Shown here one piece after another: positions 35,607-43,290 of a DNA stretch of 64,000 nucleotides. The stretch lies in the NCBI GenBank assembly GCA_023269615.1, contig JAHFSY010000012.1:25215-89214 (forward strand). The letters run 5' to 3'. A program made the translations under genes and the position numbers. The stretch comes from Verrucomicrobiota bacterium (GTDB lineage Bacteria > Verrucomicrobiota > Verrucomicrobiia > JABWAM01). Position 1 is the stretch's first letter. Every line of letters starts with the position of its first letter. The notes beneath the pieces are model-generated. The model ran no database searches. It was not told where the DNA came from and saw only the letters and a list, made by a program, of their open reading frames with translations.

Positions 35607-36416
35607 ATGAATCTGATGCGTGAATTGATGGTGAAGCCGGGTGCCAGGGTGAAGCTTTCGGATCACGACCCGGAATCGACTCCGGGCTTTCGTAACAAGG
35701 AGGAAGCGGTGGAGGCGCTGGAGAAGTCCATCGCGCGTTTGGGCGAGCTGCAATTTCTTCTCTACGCGGAGGACAAACGTTCGCTGCTGGTCGTTTTGCA
35801 GGCCATGGATGCCGCCGGCAAGGATGGCACGGTGCGGAAGGTGATGTCGGGACTCAATCCACAGGGCTGCGAGGTCACTTCCTTCAAGGCGCCGTCCACC
35901 GAGGAGCGCGACCACGATTTTCTCTGGCGCATCCACAAGGCCGTGCCCCGCAAGGGCGAGATCGGGATTTTTAACCGGTCGCATTACGAGGACGTGCTCA
36001 TCGTCCGCGTGCACGAGCTGGTCCCCAAGCCGGTCTGGTCCAAACGCTATGCGCAGATCAACACGTTTGAAAAAAACCTGTCGGAAAACGGGGTGAAAAT
36101 CCTGAAAATCTTCCTCCACATCAGCAAGGCCGAACAGAAGAAGCGCCTCGAAGCACGACTGAAGGATCCCACCCGGAACTGGAAGTTCGATCCGGGCGAT
36201 CTCAAGGAGCGAAAATGCTGGGATGACTACATGAAGGCGTACGAGGACGCCATGGAGGAATGCAGCACGGAACACGCGCCCTGGTTCATCATCCCCGCCA
36301 ACAAGAAATGGTATCGCAACATCGCCGTCTCCCGCATCATCCACGAGGCGCTGGAGGAAATGGACATGAAGTTCCCCAAGCCAGCCTTCGACCTTTCAAA
36401 GATCGTGGTGGATTAG
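35607..36416 (+). CDS. Polyphosphate kinase 2 family protein
   Basis: A 269-residue PPK2 kinase that moves phosphate between polyphosphate and nucleotides. The P-loop is MDAAGKDGT (about 67-75), the Walker B/lid region FNRSHYEDVLIVRVHE, and the RxxxW-type helical end KKWYRNIAVSRIIHEAL. Length and layout fit a one-domain class I or class III PPK2, most of which work from polyphosphate towards ADP/ATP or AMP/ADP. Direction cannot be fixed from sequence. The ATG has AGGAG 12 bases upstream. It stands alone, convergent with the following gene. Confidence 0.9.
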   Translation: MNLMRELMVKPGARVKLSDHDPESTPGFRNKEEAVEALEKSIARLGELQFLLYAEDKRSLLVVLQAMDAAGKDGTVRKVMSGLNPQGCEVTSFKAPSTEERDHDFLWRIHKAVPRKGEIGIFNRSHYEDVLIVRVHELVPKPVWSKRYAQINTFEKNLSENGVKILKIFLHISKAEQKKRLEARLKDPTRNWKFDPGDLKERKCWDDYMKAYEDAMEECSTEHAPWFIIPANKKWYRNIAVSRIIHEALEEMDMKFPKPAFDLSKIVVD

Positions 36417-36428
36417 GTCATCAATCTT

Positions 36429-38504
36429 TCACGCGGACATTCTCGCAAGCAGGTGCGTGTGAAAATGGCCGAGAGGGAATTCGTCGGGGTGGATCAGCTC
36501 GAGCCAGTGTTTGGGATCGCATTCATCTGTGATTTCACGCGAGTCTTTCCTCCATTTGGATGCGACGTTGGGTTTGACGGATGTTGAAATCAGGTCGTGC
36601 GCGGCGAGCCACAGGGTCATCTTCGAGCAGTCGGCACCCATCTTGTAGAGGGTGGCGATTTTTTCGCGCAGGTCGCTGACCGCGCCCGGCAGCAGGTCCC
36701 AGCGGATGCACAGTTTGTTGTCCGACCAGAGCAGGACATCGTGCTGGTGGAGAAACGAGAAGAGGAGTTGCCCGCCGAGGGCGTCATAGTTGCGCACGCG
36801 CGCGCCCATGATGGGAAAACGGAAAATGCGGTCGAAGAGAATGGCGTAGGTGACGTAATGCGCGAAGGGGAACCCTTCTTTCGCGAGACGTGTTGCTTCA
36901 CTGAAGCTGCGCAGGTCCACGCGCAGTTCCTCAAGCGCGTACATCCAGAAAGGAGCCTTCTGGCGTATCATGAAAGGATCAAAGGGGAGTTCCCCGACGC
37001 TGTGGGATTTGTCATGGATGAGGTCCCAGAGTCCCAGCGTGTCCTGCATGAGGGGGAGGGAGGCGAGAAAACATTCGAGCTGGGGATGCAGGTCGAGGTG
37101 GACGATGGCGGACGCTTTTTGCGCGTAGGATTGAAGGCGTCGGGCTTCGCGGTCGCAGAAGATGATGGCGAAATTGTTTGTTGGCCTTTCGAGGAGCGAG
37201 ACGGTTTCGGGGAAGAGCACGGCGCAATCGCTGCGGTAACCCTCGGTGAAATCCACGAGATGGCCGGGCACGAACTTGTCGTTGCGATAATATGTCTTCT
37301 CCAATTCCGCGAGCCAGTCGGGCCAGGGTACGCGCAGGAGGATCGCTTCGAAGCGGATGTCCTTCGACGCGTTGGGCGTGTACATCGGGAAGAGGGAAAG
37401 GTTTTCGATCCCATCTCGGCGGTCGAGCTCCGGGTTGAACGCGGCGAGGGACTTTCCAAAATCCGGTTTTTGAAAGCCTCCATTCATCCACGCGTGAAAA
37501 TCGCGGGGAAGCTGTTGAAAATAGTCGGACTGATGAGGGAAGAATGTTTTTAGTTGTTCGAGATTACCGAGGATGGTTTCCAGGCGCGCTTTTGCTTCGG
37601 AATGTCGCGGGCTTTCGACGCTGCCGTTTGGGTTTTGGACCAGTCGCAGTTCGTTGACGGCCGACTTGAGCGAGAGCCATGCGGGCGACTGGCCGGCGGC
37701 GGATGGACTTGTGGCGACCGTGGGTTGGTGAAATGCGGGGGCGGCGCACCAGTGGAGCATGTTGAGCCAGAGCTGGAGATGATCAAACTCGCGGATGCGC
37801 GCGTCGCCAAACAGGCTGGAGTCTGTCGCGACCAGCACGCGGCCTTTGCCATGCTGTGCGATGGCAACCAGTCCTGCATGGCTTGGATGCGCACTTTCCG
37901 AGGCCTGCCATGCGATGCGGGCTTCTCCGGAGACGGTGCAGGAGCCGGCGCGGTAGAAGCAGACCTTGTGCGCGAGGTGGGCGAGTGGCGATTCAGGTTC
38001 CGCGGGCTGCGCGAAAAACCATGTTGGGTTTTCGTGGGTGCAGGCAGTGCGGTCGTTGACCGTGGTGTTTTCGATCCGGATGCCGAACGGCTCGATCAGC
38101 TCGTTGAGATTGTCGCCGTACTTGTCATGCTCGTATTCGGTGAGAACCAGAAGACTGCCGCCCTTGCGGACAAACTCGCGGATGTCGCGGATTTCCTGCG
38201 CGGAGAACCGGGGCGGATGGACGGAAGTGGTGGTGGATTCCCATTTCGGATCGCACGGATGCAGGAGGGCGAGTACGTGTGTTGAGGCGAGTACGGTTGC
38301 GTTGAGTGGCTGGTTCAGGTTTCTGAGCACCTCGAAGTCGCGTTCGGCAAGCGCGCGCGCAGCGACCTGGTACGATGAGCCGGCCGGGTCATCGGGCTGC
38401 ATGGCGCGTGCCTTCTCCTCCGAGACCGACCAGCTTTCGCTGTGGTATTCGTCAAAGAGTATGCGCGCGGTCTTTTGCGGTCGTGCGTGGGTCATCTGTT
38501 CCAA
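36429..38504 (-). CDS. Two-domain protein of unknown function (DUF6421-like C-terminal region)
   Basis: A 691-residue cytoplasmic protein with no signal or membrane segment. Residues about 12-260 look like a GATase/ThuA- or DUF4350-like alpha/beta domain (KTARILFDEYHSESWSVS, EFVRKGGSLLVLTEYEHD, KGRVLVATDSSLFGD). The C-terminal 400 residues contain PFDPFMIRQKAPFWMYALEE and FPIMGARVRNYDALGGQLLF, segments I associate from memory, without certainty, with DUF6421. Several clustered His, Asp and Arg residues in this part could be catalytic. No function is known to me. It is convergent with the PPK2 gene and followed upstream by the palindrome-rich gap at 38505-39034. Confidence 0.6.
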   Translation of the reverse strand: MEQMTHARPQKTARILFDEYHSESWSVSEEKARAMQPDDPAGSSYQVAARALAERDFEVLRNLNQPLNATVLASTHVLALLHPCDPKWESTTTSVHPPRFSAQEIRDIREFVRKGGSLLVLTEYEHDKYGDNLNELIEPFGIRIENTTVNDRTACTHENPTWFFAQPAEPESPLAHLAHKVCFYRAGSCTVSGEARIAWQASESAHPSHAGLVAIAQHGKGRVLVATDSSLFGDARIREFDHLQLWLNMLHWCAAPAFHQPTVATSPSAAGQSPAWLSLKSAVNELRLVQNPNGSVESPRHSEAKARLETILGNLEQLKTFFPHQSDYFQQLPRDFHAWMNGGFQKPDFGKSLAAFNPELDRRDGIENLSLFPMYTPNASKDIRFEAILLRVPWPDWLAELEKTYYRNDKFVPGHLVDFTEGYRSDCAVLFPETVSLLERPTNNFAIIFCDREARRLQSYAQKASAIVHLDLHPQLECFLASLPLMQDTLGLWDLIHDKSHSVGELPFDPFMIRQKAPFWMYALEELRVDLRSFSEATRLAKEGFPFAHYVTYAILFDRIFRFPIMGARVRNYDALGGQLLFSFLHQHDVLLWSDNKLCIRWDLLPGAVSDLREKIATLYKMGADCSKMTLWLAAHDLISTSVKPNVASKWRKDSREITDECDPKHWLELIHPDEFPLGHFHTHLLARMSA

Positions 38505-39034
38505 TGTAACCCAAAAACAGCCTGGAGTGTAGCCGAACTCGCAAGAGTTTGGCCGCCGCCCGGCAAAGAATTTCTCCGCAGATTAACGCAGATGGACGCA
38601 GATTTTCGGAAGGTCTCTCGCACCCGCGCTACGCCGCTCGCCGTCGCGACCAAGCGCTTTGGCGTAGTCGGATAGGCTTTGGCGAGGCGAGAAGGCGCAA
38701 TGGCGCAAAGGTCAGAAGATCCGAAAGGAATCGCCTCACACGCCGCGGCATGCCGCGGCGTGTGAGGCGATTCGATCCATCGTTGCAATCATGCATTTCA
38801 CCACAAACGTAGGACACCCAATTCTTCCGCTGACTCAAAACATTTCATCGCGCCATTCCAATCGTCCAACATGGACGATTGGAGTGGCGCGATGTGGATC
38901 AAGGGTTCCGACCTTTGCGCCTTTGCGCCTTCTCGCCTCGCCAAAGCCTATCCGACTACGCCAAAGCGCTTGGTCGCGACGGCGAGCGGCGTAGCGCGGG
39001 TGCGAGAGGCCTCTGGAAATCTGCGCGAATCGGC
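38505..39034. repeat. Composite palindromic intergenic block
   Basis: A 530-base gap with no credible gene. In order it holds: a family D hairpin (38528-38554, AGCCGAACTCGCAAGAGTTT); a CGCAGATTAACG-type triple repeat (38576-38604); a long-form family E element (38612-38711); a perfect 46-base palindrome (38728-38773, centre GCCGCGGCATGCCGCGGC); a second hairpin with one mismatch in 21-base arms (38847-38893); and an inverted, nearly identical copy of the family E element (38912-39009). The E copies form an inverted repeat of about 98 bases enclosing the two hairpins. Confidence 0.85.
38728..38773. repeat. Perfect 46-base palindrome
   Basis: The 23-base half starting GAATCGCCTCACACGCCGCG is exactly mirrored, with no loop. 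Such a structure would extrude as a cruciform or fold as a very stable RNA hairpin. It is enclosed by the inverted family E copies. Confidence 0.9.
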
Positions 39035-40084
39035 TCAACGCAGGGCGGATTTGATGTCGTGCACGAAGGCATCGACATCCTCTCCGGTGGAATCCCAGGA
39101 GCACATGAGGCGGGCGGGGCCAGGGCCGACGTCGGTGTAAAAGCGCCAGCCTTTGTGGCGGAGGCGTTTGACGAGCACGGGGGGCATGTCCACGAACACG
39201 GCGTTGGCCTGGCGTGGGAAGGCGATGCGCAGGCCGTGGATGGAGCGCAGTTTCCTTTCGAGGAGCTGAGCGATCCGGTTCGCGTGTGTGGCGTGACGCA
39301 ACCATGCGCCATCCTCGAGCAGGCCGATCCATTGGGCTGCGATGAAACGCATTTTGGAGGCGAGCTGTCCTCCCTGTTTGCATCGATGGCCAAAATCCGT
39401 GGCAAATTTGCGGTTGAAGAAGATCAGTGCTTCGCCCATGGCCATGCCGTTCTTGGTGCCGCCGAGGCTGAGGACATCCACCCCCGCTTTCCAGGAGAGA
39501 AGGCTGGGGGCGATGCCGAGCGAGGCGACTGCATTGGCGAAACGCGCACCGTCCATGTGAAACGTGAGATTCCATTGGTCGGCCTTGCGGCGGATGGCCT
39601 TGATTTCCGCTGGCGAATAGACGGTGCCAAGTTCGGTGGCCTGGGTGATGGTGACGGCGCCGGGGCGGTGGGCGTGGATGTCGCTGCGCGCGAGGCAGGC
39701 TTGTTCGATGTCGGCGGGGCGGAGTTTTCCGTTGCTGCCCTTCACCGTCGCGAGCGTGCCGCCGTGGGCGAAGAAGCCTGGCGCGCCGCATTCATCGGTG
39801 TTCACATGCGCATACTCGTGGCAGATGACACTGTGGAAGGGCTGGCACGCGCTGGCGAGAGCAAGAGAGTTGGCAGCCGTGCCGTTGAACACGAAGAAGA
39901 CCTCGCAATTGGTGTCGAATATTTTGCGAATGAGGTGGGTTGCCTTGCGCGTCCATGGATCTTCGCCGTAGGCCCGCGCGTGTCCCCGGTTGGCCTCATC
40001 CATGGCAGCCCATGCCTCGGGGCAGATGCCGGAATAATTGTCGCTGGCAAACTGGCGGAGCGGGATGAACGTGGATCGAGGCAT
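39035..40084 (-). CDS. Low-specificity L-threonine aldolase family protein
   Basis: A 349-residue fold-type I PLP enzyme of the beta-eliminating lyase family, converting threonine or allo-threonine to glycine and acetaldehyde. The PLP lysine is Lys211 in SLGGTKNGM; FHMDGARFANA carries the Asp that binds the pyridine nitrogen; VFNGTAANSLAL binds the phosphate; the N-terminal SDNYSGICPEAW is the family start. It is preceded 15 bases upstream by a small hypothetical gene on the same strand and is probably co-transcribed with it. Other beta-hydroxy amino acid substrates are possible. Confidence 0.88.
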   Translation of the reverse strand: MPRSTFIPLRQFASDNYSGICPEAWAAMDEANRGHARAYGEDPWTRKATHLIRKIFDTNCEVFFVFNGTAANSLALASACQPFHSVICHEYAHVNTDECGAPGFFAHGGTLATVKGSNGKLRPADIEQACLARSDIHAHRPGAVTITQATELGTVYSPAEIKAIRRKADQWNLTFHMDGARFANAVASLGIAPSLLSWKAGVDVLSLGGTKNGMAMGEALIFFNRKFATDFGHRCKQGGQLASKMRFIAAQWIGLLEDGAWLRHATHANRIAQLLERKLRSIHGLRIAFPRQANAVFVDMPPVLVKRLRHKGWRFYTDVGPGPARLMCSWDSTGEDVDAFVHDIKSALR

Positions 40085-40098
40085 CGCGATCCCTTGGG

Positions 40099-40317
40099 TC
40101 AGACCTTTTGCGGCACCGGCTTCTTCACCATTTTCTTGACCACGGCTCCTTTCAGGGAGGGGGATCTCTGTGCCAGCAGTCGCTCCCTCTGCTGTTTTGC
40201 ATCATTCATGCGATTCTCCGCCACGATGCCCCGCTGCCTTTCACCGCTCCGCGTCAACACAGCCAGGAGCGAATCAGTCAGGGCGTTCCAGTCAGTCTTG
40301 GGTTTCGTTGCCATCAA
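40099..40317 (-). CDS. Small hypothetical protein
   Basis: A 72-residue, lysine- and arginine-rich basic protein (MATKPKTDWNALTDSLLAV...KKMVKKPVPQKV). No domain is recognised. A coiled helix in the middle is followed by a Lys/Pro tail. It lies directly upstream of the threonine aldolase gene on the same strand with a 14-base gap. Two adjacent ATGs are possible starts. I judge it real from its composition and spacing, but without homology support. Confidence 0.45.
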   Translation of the reverse strand: MMATKPKTDWNALTDSLLAVLTRSGERQRGIVAENRMNDAKQQRERLLAQRSPSLKGAVVKKMVKKPVPQKV

Positions 40318-40424
40318 GGGAGATTACCACGCGGAGCCATCAAGCAAAAGCTCCAAATTCGACGGGGATCGTGGGCAAAAAAGTGGAAATTCGTGATAGG
40401 GGCGTTCGAATGAACCACAGTGAA

Positions 40425-41075
40425 TCAAGATAAAGCTGAAATCGCCGCGTCATAAATCGCGGGTGTCTCTTGAAAATCGGCAACCGTGATGTTCAGGTCT
40501 CTCAGCAGCCCGTCCTGCAACCCGTAGATCCACCCATGCACCGTCAACTCCTGGCCGCGTTCCCACGCGTCGCGCGCAATCGTGGTCTGGCAGACGTTGG
40601 CCACTTGCTCAATGACGTTCAGTTCGCAAAGACGGTCGGAAGCCTTCATGTCACCGCCGGCGCCCGCCAGATGCTTTTCATGCTTCTGTCGAACGTCCTG
40701 AACATGACGCAGCCAGTTGTCGCTCAAGCCGAGTCTCTCGCGCCGAAACACGGCCTGCACGCCGCTGCAGCCGTAGTGACCGCAGACGATGATGTGGCGG
40801 ACTTTCAGGATATCCACGGCGAACTGCATGACCGACAGACAGTTGAGGTCCGTGTGCACGACCAGGTTGGCTACGTTCCGGTGGACGAACAACTCCCCGG
40901 GCAGCAGTCCGACAATCTGATTGGCGGGCACCCGGCTGTCCGAGCAGCCAATCCACAGGTAGCCGGGCGACTGCTGCTGTGAAAGCTTGAGGAAGAAATC
41001 CGGGTCTTGCTGCCGGATCCGTCCCGCCCAGGATTTGTTGTTTTCAAAAAGATGGCTGAGGGTTCGCATACTCAT
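40425..41075 (-). CDS. can: Beta-class carbonic anhydrase
   Basis: A 216-residue zinc enzyme hydrating CO2 to bicarbonate. The ligands and catalytic dyad are Cys44-x-Asp46-x-Arg48 (GCSDSRVP), His100 and Cys103 (CGHYGCSG). WIGCSDSRVPANQIVGLLPG and VHRNVANLV match the Can/CynT subgroup along the whole length. It is cytoplasmic. It has its own transcript, between the threonine aldolase cluster and the divergent tRNA-Glu. Confidence 0.95.
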   Translation of the reverse strand: MSMRTLSHLFENNKSWAGRIRQQDPDFFLKLSQQQSPGYLWIGCSDSRVPANQIVGLLPGELFVHRNVANLVVHTDLNCLSVMQFAVDILKVRHIIVCGHYGCSGVQAVFRRERLGLSDNWLRHVQDVRQKHEKHLAGAGGDMKASDRLCELNVIEQVANVCQTTIARDAWERGQELTVHGWIYGLQDGLLRDLNITVADFQETPAIYDAAISALS

Positions 41076-41210
41076 TGTCTAGTGGATGCTGTTTTTTCAA
41101 TTAATACAAGCCTTGAGGATTGAGAGAGCGAAACAGCTTTTTGCCCTTGAATTGCACCAAGGCGATTGGCTCTACTTGGCGTTTGCGTTTCGCATCCACT
41201 GCAGATGAGC

Positions 41211-41285
41211 GGCCCGTTCGTCTATCGGCTAGGACATGGCCCTCTCAAGGCCAAGAGACGGGTTCGATTCCCGTACGGGCTACCA
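41211..41285 (+). tRNA. tRNA-Glu(CTC)
   Basis: Cloverleaf with acceptor GGCCCGT/ACGGGCT (one G-U pair), D-arm GTCTATCGGCTAGGAC, anticodon arm TGGCC-CTCTCAA-GGCCA giving anticodon CTC, T-arm GGGTTCGATTCCC, discriminator A and encoded CCA. Confidence 0.95.
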
Positions 41286-41286
41286 G

Positions 41287-41330
41287 CCTTCGCTCTTCGA
41301 GCTTCGGCTTGGCTACGCCAGCTGAAGATT
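41287..41330. repeat. Dispersed repeat, family H, copy 1
   Basis: CTTCGCTCTTCGAGCTTCGG...CAGCTGAAGATTG directly follows the tRNA-Glu. A diverged copy lies at 48603-48647. It contains an internal inverted segment (CTTCGAGCTTCGG) and no gene. Confidence 0.6.
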
Positions 41331-41424
41331 GGAGAGTGAAGGCTGTCACGCCGAAGTGCTTGGACGAAGGCGGACTGGTCTGCGATGTTGACGTCGCCAA
41401 AACTGTGTTCTCATACTTGCACGC

Positions 41425-41664
41425 ATGTACATCGTTTATTCCCTCCAAAGCATTTCCCATCCCGACAAATACTATATCGGCTCGACAGAAGATTTGACCG
41501 AAAGACTCGTCACGCACAATGCGGGCAAATGCGTTCACACTTCCAAATTCGGGCCATGGCGTCTGATGGTCAGCATCCAGTTTTCTGACAAATCCAAAGC
41601 ACTCGCATTTGAACGCTACCTCAAGTCTGGTTCTGGCAGGGCTTTTGCAAAAAAACATTTTTGA
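41425..41664 (+). CDS. GIY-YIG nuclease domain protein
   Basis: A 79-residue stand-alone GIY-YIG domain: MYIVYSLQS then KYYIGSTEDLTERL, the FGPWRLMVSIQF strand, and the ERYLKSGSGRAFAKKHF end typical of the small UPF0213/YhbQ-like family. The catalytic Tyr pair, Arg27-like and Glu are present. Small members are common downstream of tRNA genes in Verrucomicrobiota; their cellular role is not established. It has no neighbours in an operon. Confidence 0.85.
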   Translation: MYIVYSLQSISHPDKYYIGSTEDLTERLVTHNAGKCVHTSKFGPWRLMVSIQFSDKSKALAFERYLKSGSGRAFAKKHF

Positions 41665-41764
41665 TTCAGATGGCCGCCGTAGTTTCCTGTTGATGTTCAT
41701 GTTCGAGTTCATCCGCTTCCTTTCGTTGTTTGGCTTTTGACTCCAACATCCAATATTTAGCTTG

Positions 41765-41789
41765 ATGGCTAATTAGCCATACGGCTAAT
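41765..41789. promoter_or_regulatory. Predicted ArsR-type operator of the sdpR-like/sdpI-like pair
   Basis: A perfect 16-base palindrome ATGGCTAATTAGCCAT (41765-41780) overlaps a second imperfect one, ATTAGCCATACGGCTAAT (41772-41789). Both sit directly in front of the ATG at 41792, inside the ribosome-binding region, so a bound repressor would block initiation. Binding by the ArsR-like protein is inference. Confidence 0.6.
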
Positions 41790-41791
41790 CT

Positions 41792-42100
41792 ATGGGTGTG
41801 AACAAGGTTTTCAAAGCTTTGGCCGATCCGACCCGTCGCAGGATTTTGGAATTGCTTCAACGGCGGGACATGGCTGCTGGCGAAATCTCAGAGCGTTTCG
41901 ACATTTCTAAGCCGAGCATGTCGAAGCACTTCAATGTTCTCAAGGAAGCCGATTTGATTCAGGGACGGCGGAATGGAACCTCCATTGTGTACCGGCTGAA
42001 TGTTTCGCTGTTGGAGGAAGCCTTGTTGGGACTCCTGTCAAAATTCAACCGCAAGCAGAAGGAGGAATCATGGATGCAGGCGAAACACTCAACAGCGTGA
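41792..42100 (+). CDS. ArsR-family transcriptional regulator (SdpR-like)
   Basis: A 102-residue winged-helix repressor: KALADPTRRRILELLQRRDM, ISKPSMSKHFNVLKEADLIQ and RRNGTSIVYRLN are the classic SdpR/YczG-type ArsR motifs. The metal-binding Cys motif of arsenic and cadmium sensors is absent. It overlaps the SdpI-like gene by 31 bases in another frame, indicating translational coupling. It probably represses the pair through the palindromes just upstream and is relieved when SdpI-like protein sequesters it at the membrane, as in Bacillus SdpR/SdpI; that mechanism is inferred. Confidence 0.88.
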   Translation: MGVNKVFKALADPTRRRILELLQRRDMAAGEISERFDISKPSMSKHFNVLKEADLIQGRRNGTSIVYRLNVSLLEEALLGLLSKFNRKQKEESWMQAKHSTA

Positions 42101-42795
42101 CGGGAGGCGAAGGTGCCTTTCCGAAAATTCCGTTGCGAAAAATGCTGGCGCTCAGCGTTGGGGCGGTAGCCCTCATGGTGGTGGCTTCGCTGTGGGTGGG
42201 GGTGAGAGTCCCCGACAACGGAAAGTATCCCATCCATTGGGGTTTGGATGGCAAACCAGACGGCTACGGAAGCACTACCTTCGTTCTCTATTCAATTCCG
42301 GCTGTCGTAGCGGGAATGGTGGCGTTGCTGGCCGTGGTTCCATGGATCGAACCGCGAAGATTCAGCCTCCAGCAGTCCGCCAAGGCATACTGCGCGCTGT
42401 GGAGCGCACTCTTGGCAATCTTCATGGTCCTTCATGCTGCCATTCTGGTGTCTGTCATGGGACACACGGTCAACATGAACCATGTAATGTCGCCGTCGCT
42501 CGGAGTGCTGTTCATGATCCTCGGGAATTACATGGGGAAAATTCAGAGTAATTTCACTTTCGGCATCCGGACACCGTGGACGTTGTCGAGCGAGCTCTCT
42601 TGGAATAAAACCCATCGGCTCGGCGGACGGCTGTTTTTCATCGATGGCCTGGCGATCATCGCAACATCCCTGATCCCCAGCTGTCAAGAATGGTTGCTCG
42701 TCATCATCGTGGGCGGCTCCGTTGGGATCGTTCTGTCGCTGATGGGCTATTCCTACGCGATCTGGCGGACGGATCCTGAGAAAAAGGTTTCATGA
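42070..42795 (+). CDS. SdpI-family membrane protein
   Basis: A 241-residue membrane protein with a DUF1648 region at the N-terminus (YPIHWGLDGKPDGYGS is its hallmark) and the SdpI domain towards the C-terminus (MGKIQSNFTFGIRTPWTLSS, then WNKTHRLGGRLFFIDGL). About six membrane helices. In Bacillus subtilis SdpI gives immunity to the SdpC toxin and signals its presence; no sdpABC toxin genes are in this window, so here it may answer a foreign toxin or envelope stress. It is coupled to the ArsR-like gene. Confidence 0.87.
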   Translation: MDAGETLNSVTGGEGAFPKIPLRKMLALSVGAVALMVVASLWVGVRVPDNGKYPIHWGLDGKPDGYGSTTFVLYSIPAVVAGMVALLAVVPWIEPRRFSLQQSAKAYCALWSALLAIFMVLHAAILVSVMGHTVNMNHVMSPSLGVLFMILGNYMGKIQSNFTFGIRTPWTLSSELSWNKTHRLGGRLFFIDGLAIIATSLIPSCQEWLLVIIVGGSVGIVLSLMGYSYAIWRTDPEKKVS

Positions 42796-43290
42796 CAAAG
42801 TTCCATCCGGAATCAGAGCCAACTGGCGCATGAATCCAAATCCGACCAGATCGTGAGTTACAATCTACGGCACTTGCAGCCGGCACAACGGATTGGAATC
42901 AAAACTTTGCCTCCGAGGGAGTTTCTTGCTATATTGAAGGTAAGGTGGGTGCTTCAAAAGCTGAACACGATGAATCTTGCCCAGGAGGAAAAGGTTGAAT
43001 GGGAAAAAGGACTGGCTGACAGAAAAAGGGCCGGCATGCAAATGTTCAAATCTCTGATGGATTCCAGATCAAGTCCGCCTGATCTGATAAAGGATAAACT
43101 TGAAGCTTATGGCGACGAGAAAGGTTGCTCGCTATGCGAGGGTGCCGCCAGCGCAGGTGAAAAGTGCCAGATCAGAAAGGCTGACGCTCGAGCAAACCAC
43201 TGATGGCACATGCCCGCCAGCGCTTGAGCCCCAGCCCCTGCAGTGCTACATTCCACGGCATGAAAGGAACCATCAAAATGGATCGACCCA
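42796..43290. other. Gap with one doubtful small gene
   Basis: Apart from the hypothetical coding region listed separately I see no signal. The base composition is lower in GC than in the housekeeping parts of the window. Confidence 0.5.
42853..43203 (+). CDS. Hypothetical protein, doubtful
   Basis: A 116-residue reading frame starting at GTG; an inner ATG at 42969 would give 78 residues (MNLAQEEKVEWEKGLADRKR...). The inner part is helical and charged. There are two CxxC-like cysteine spacings near the end (GCSLCEG, then EKCQ). No family is recognised and no operon partner overlaps it. The inner start looks more protein-like than the GTG start. Confidence 0.3.
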   Translation: MSYNLRHLQPAQRIGIKTLPPREFLAILKVRWVLQKLNTMNLAQEEKVEWEKGLADRKRAGMQMFKSLMDSRSSPPDLIKDKLEAYGDEKGCSLCEGAASAGEKCQIRKADARANH

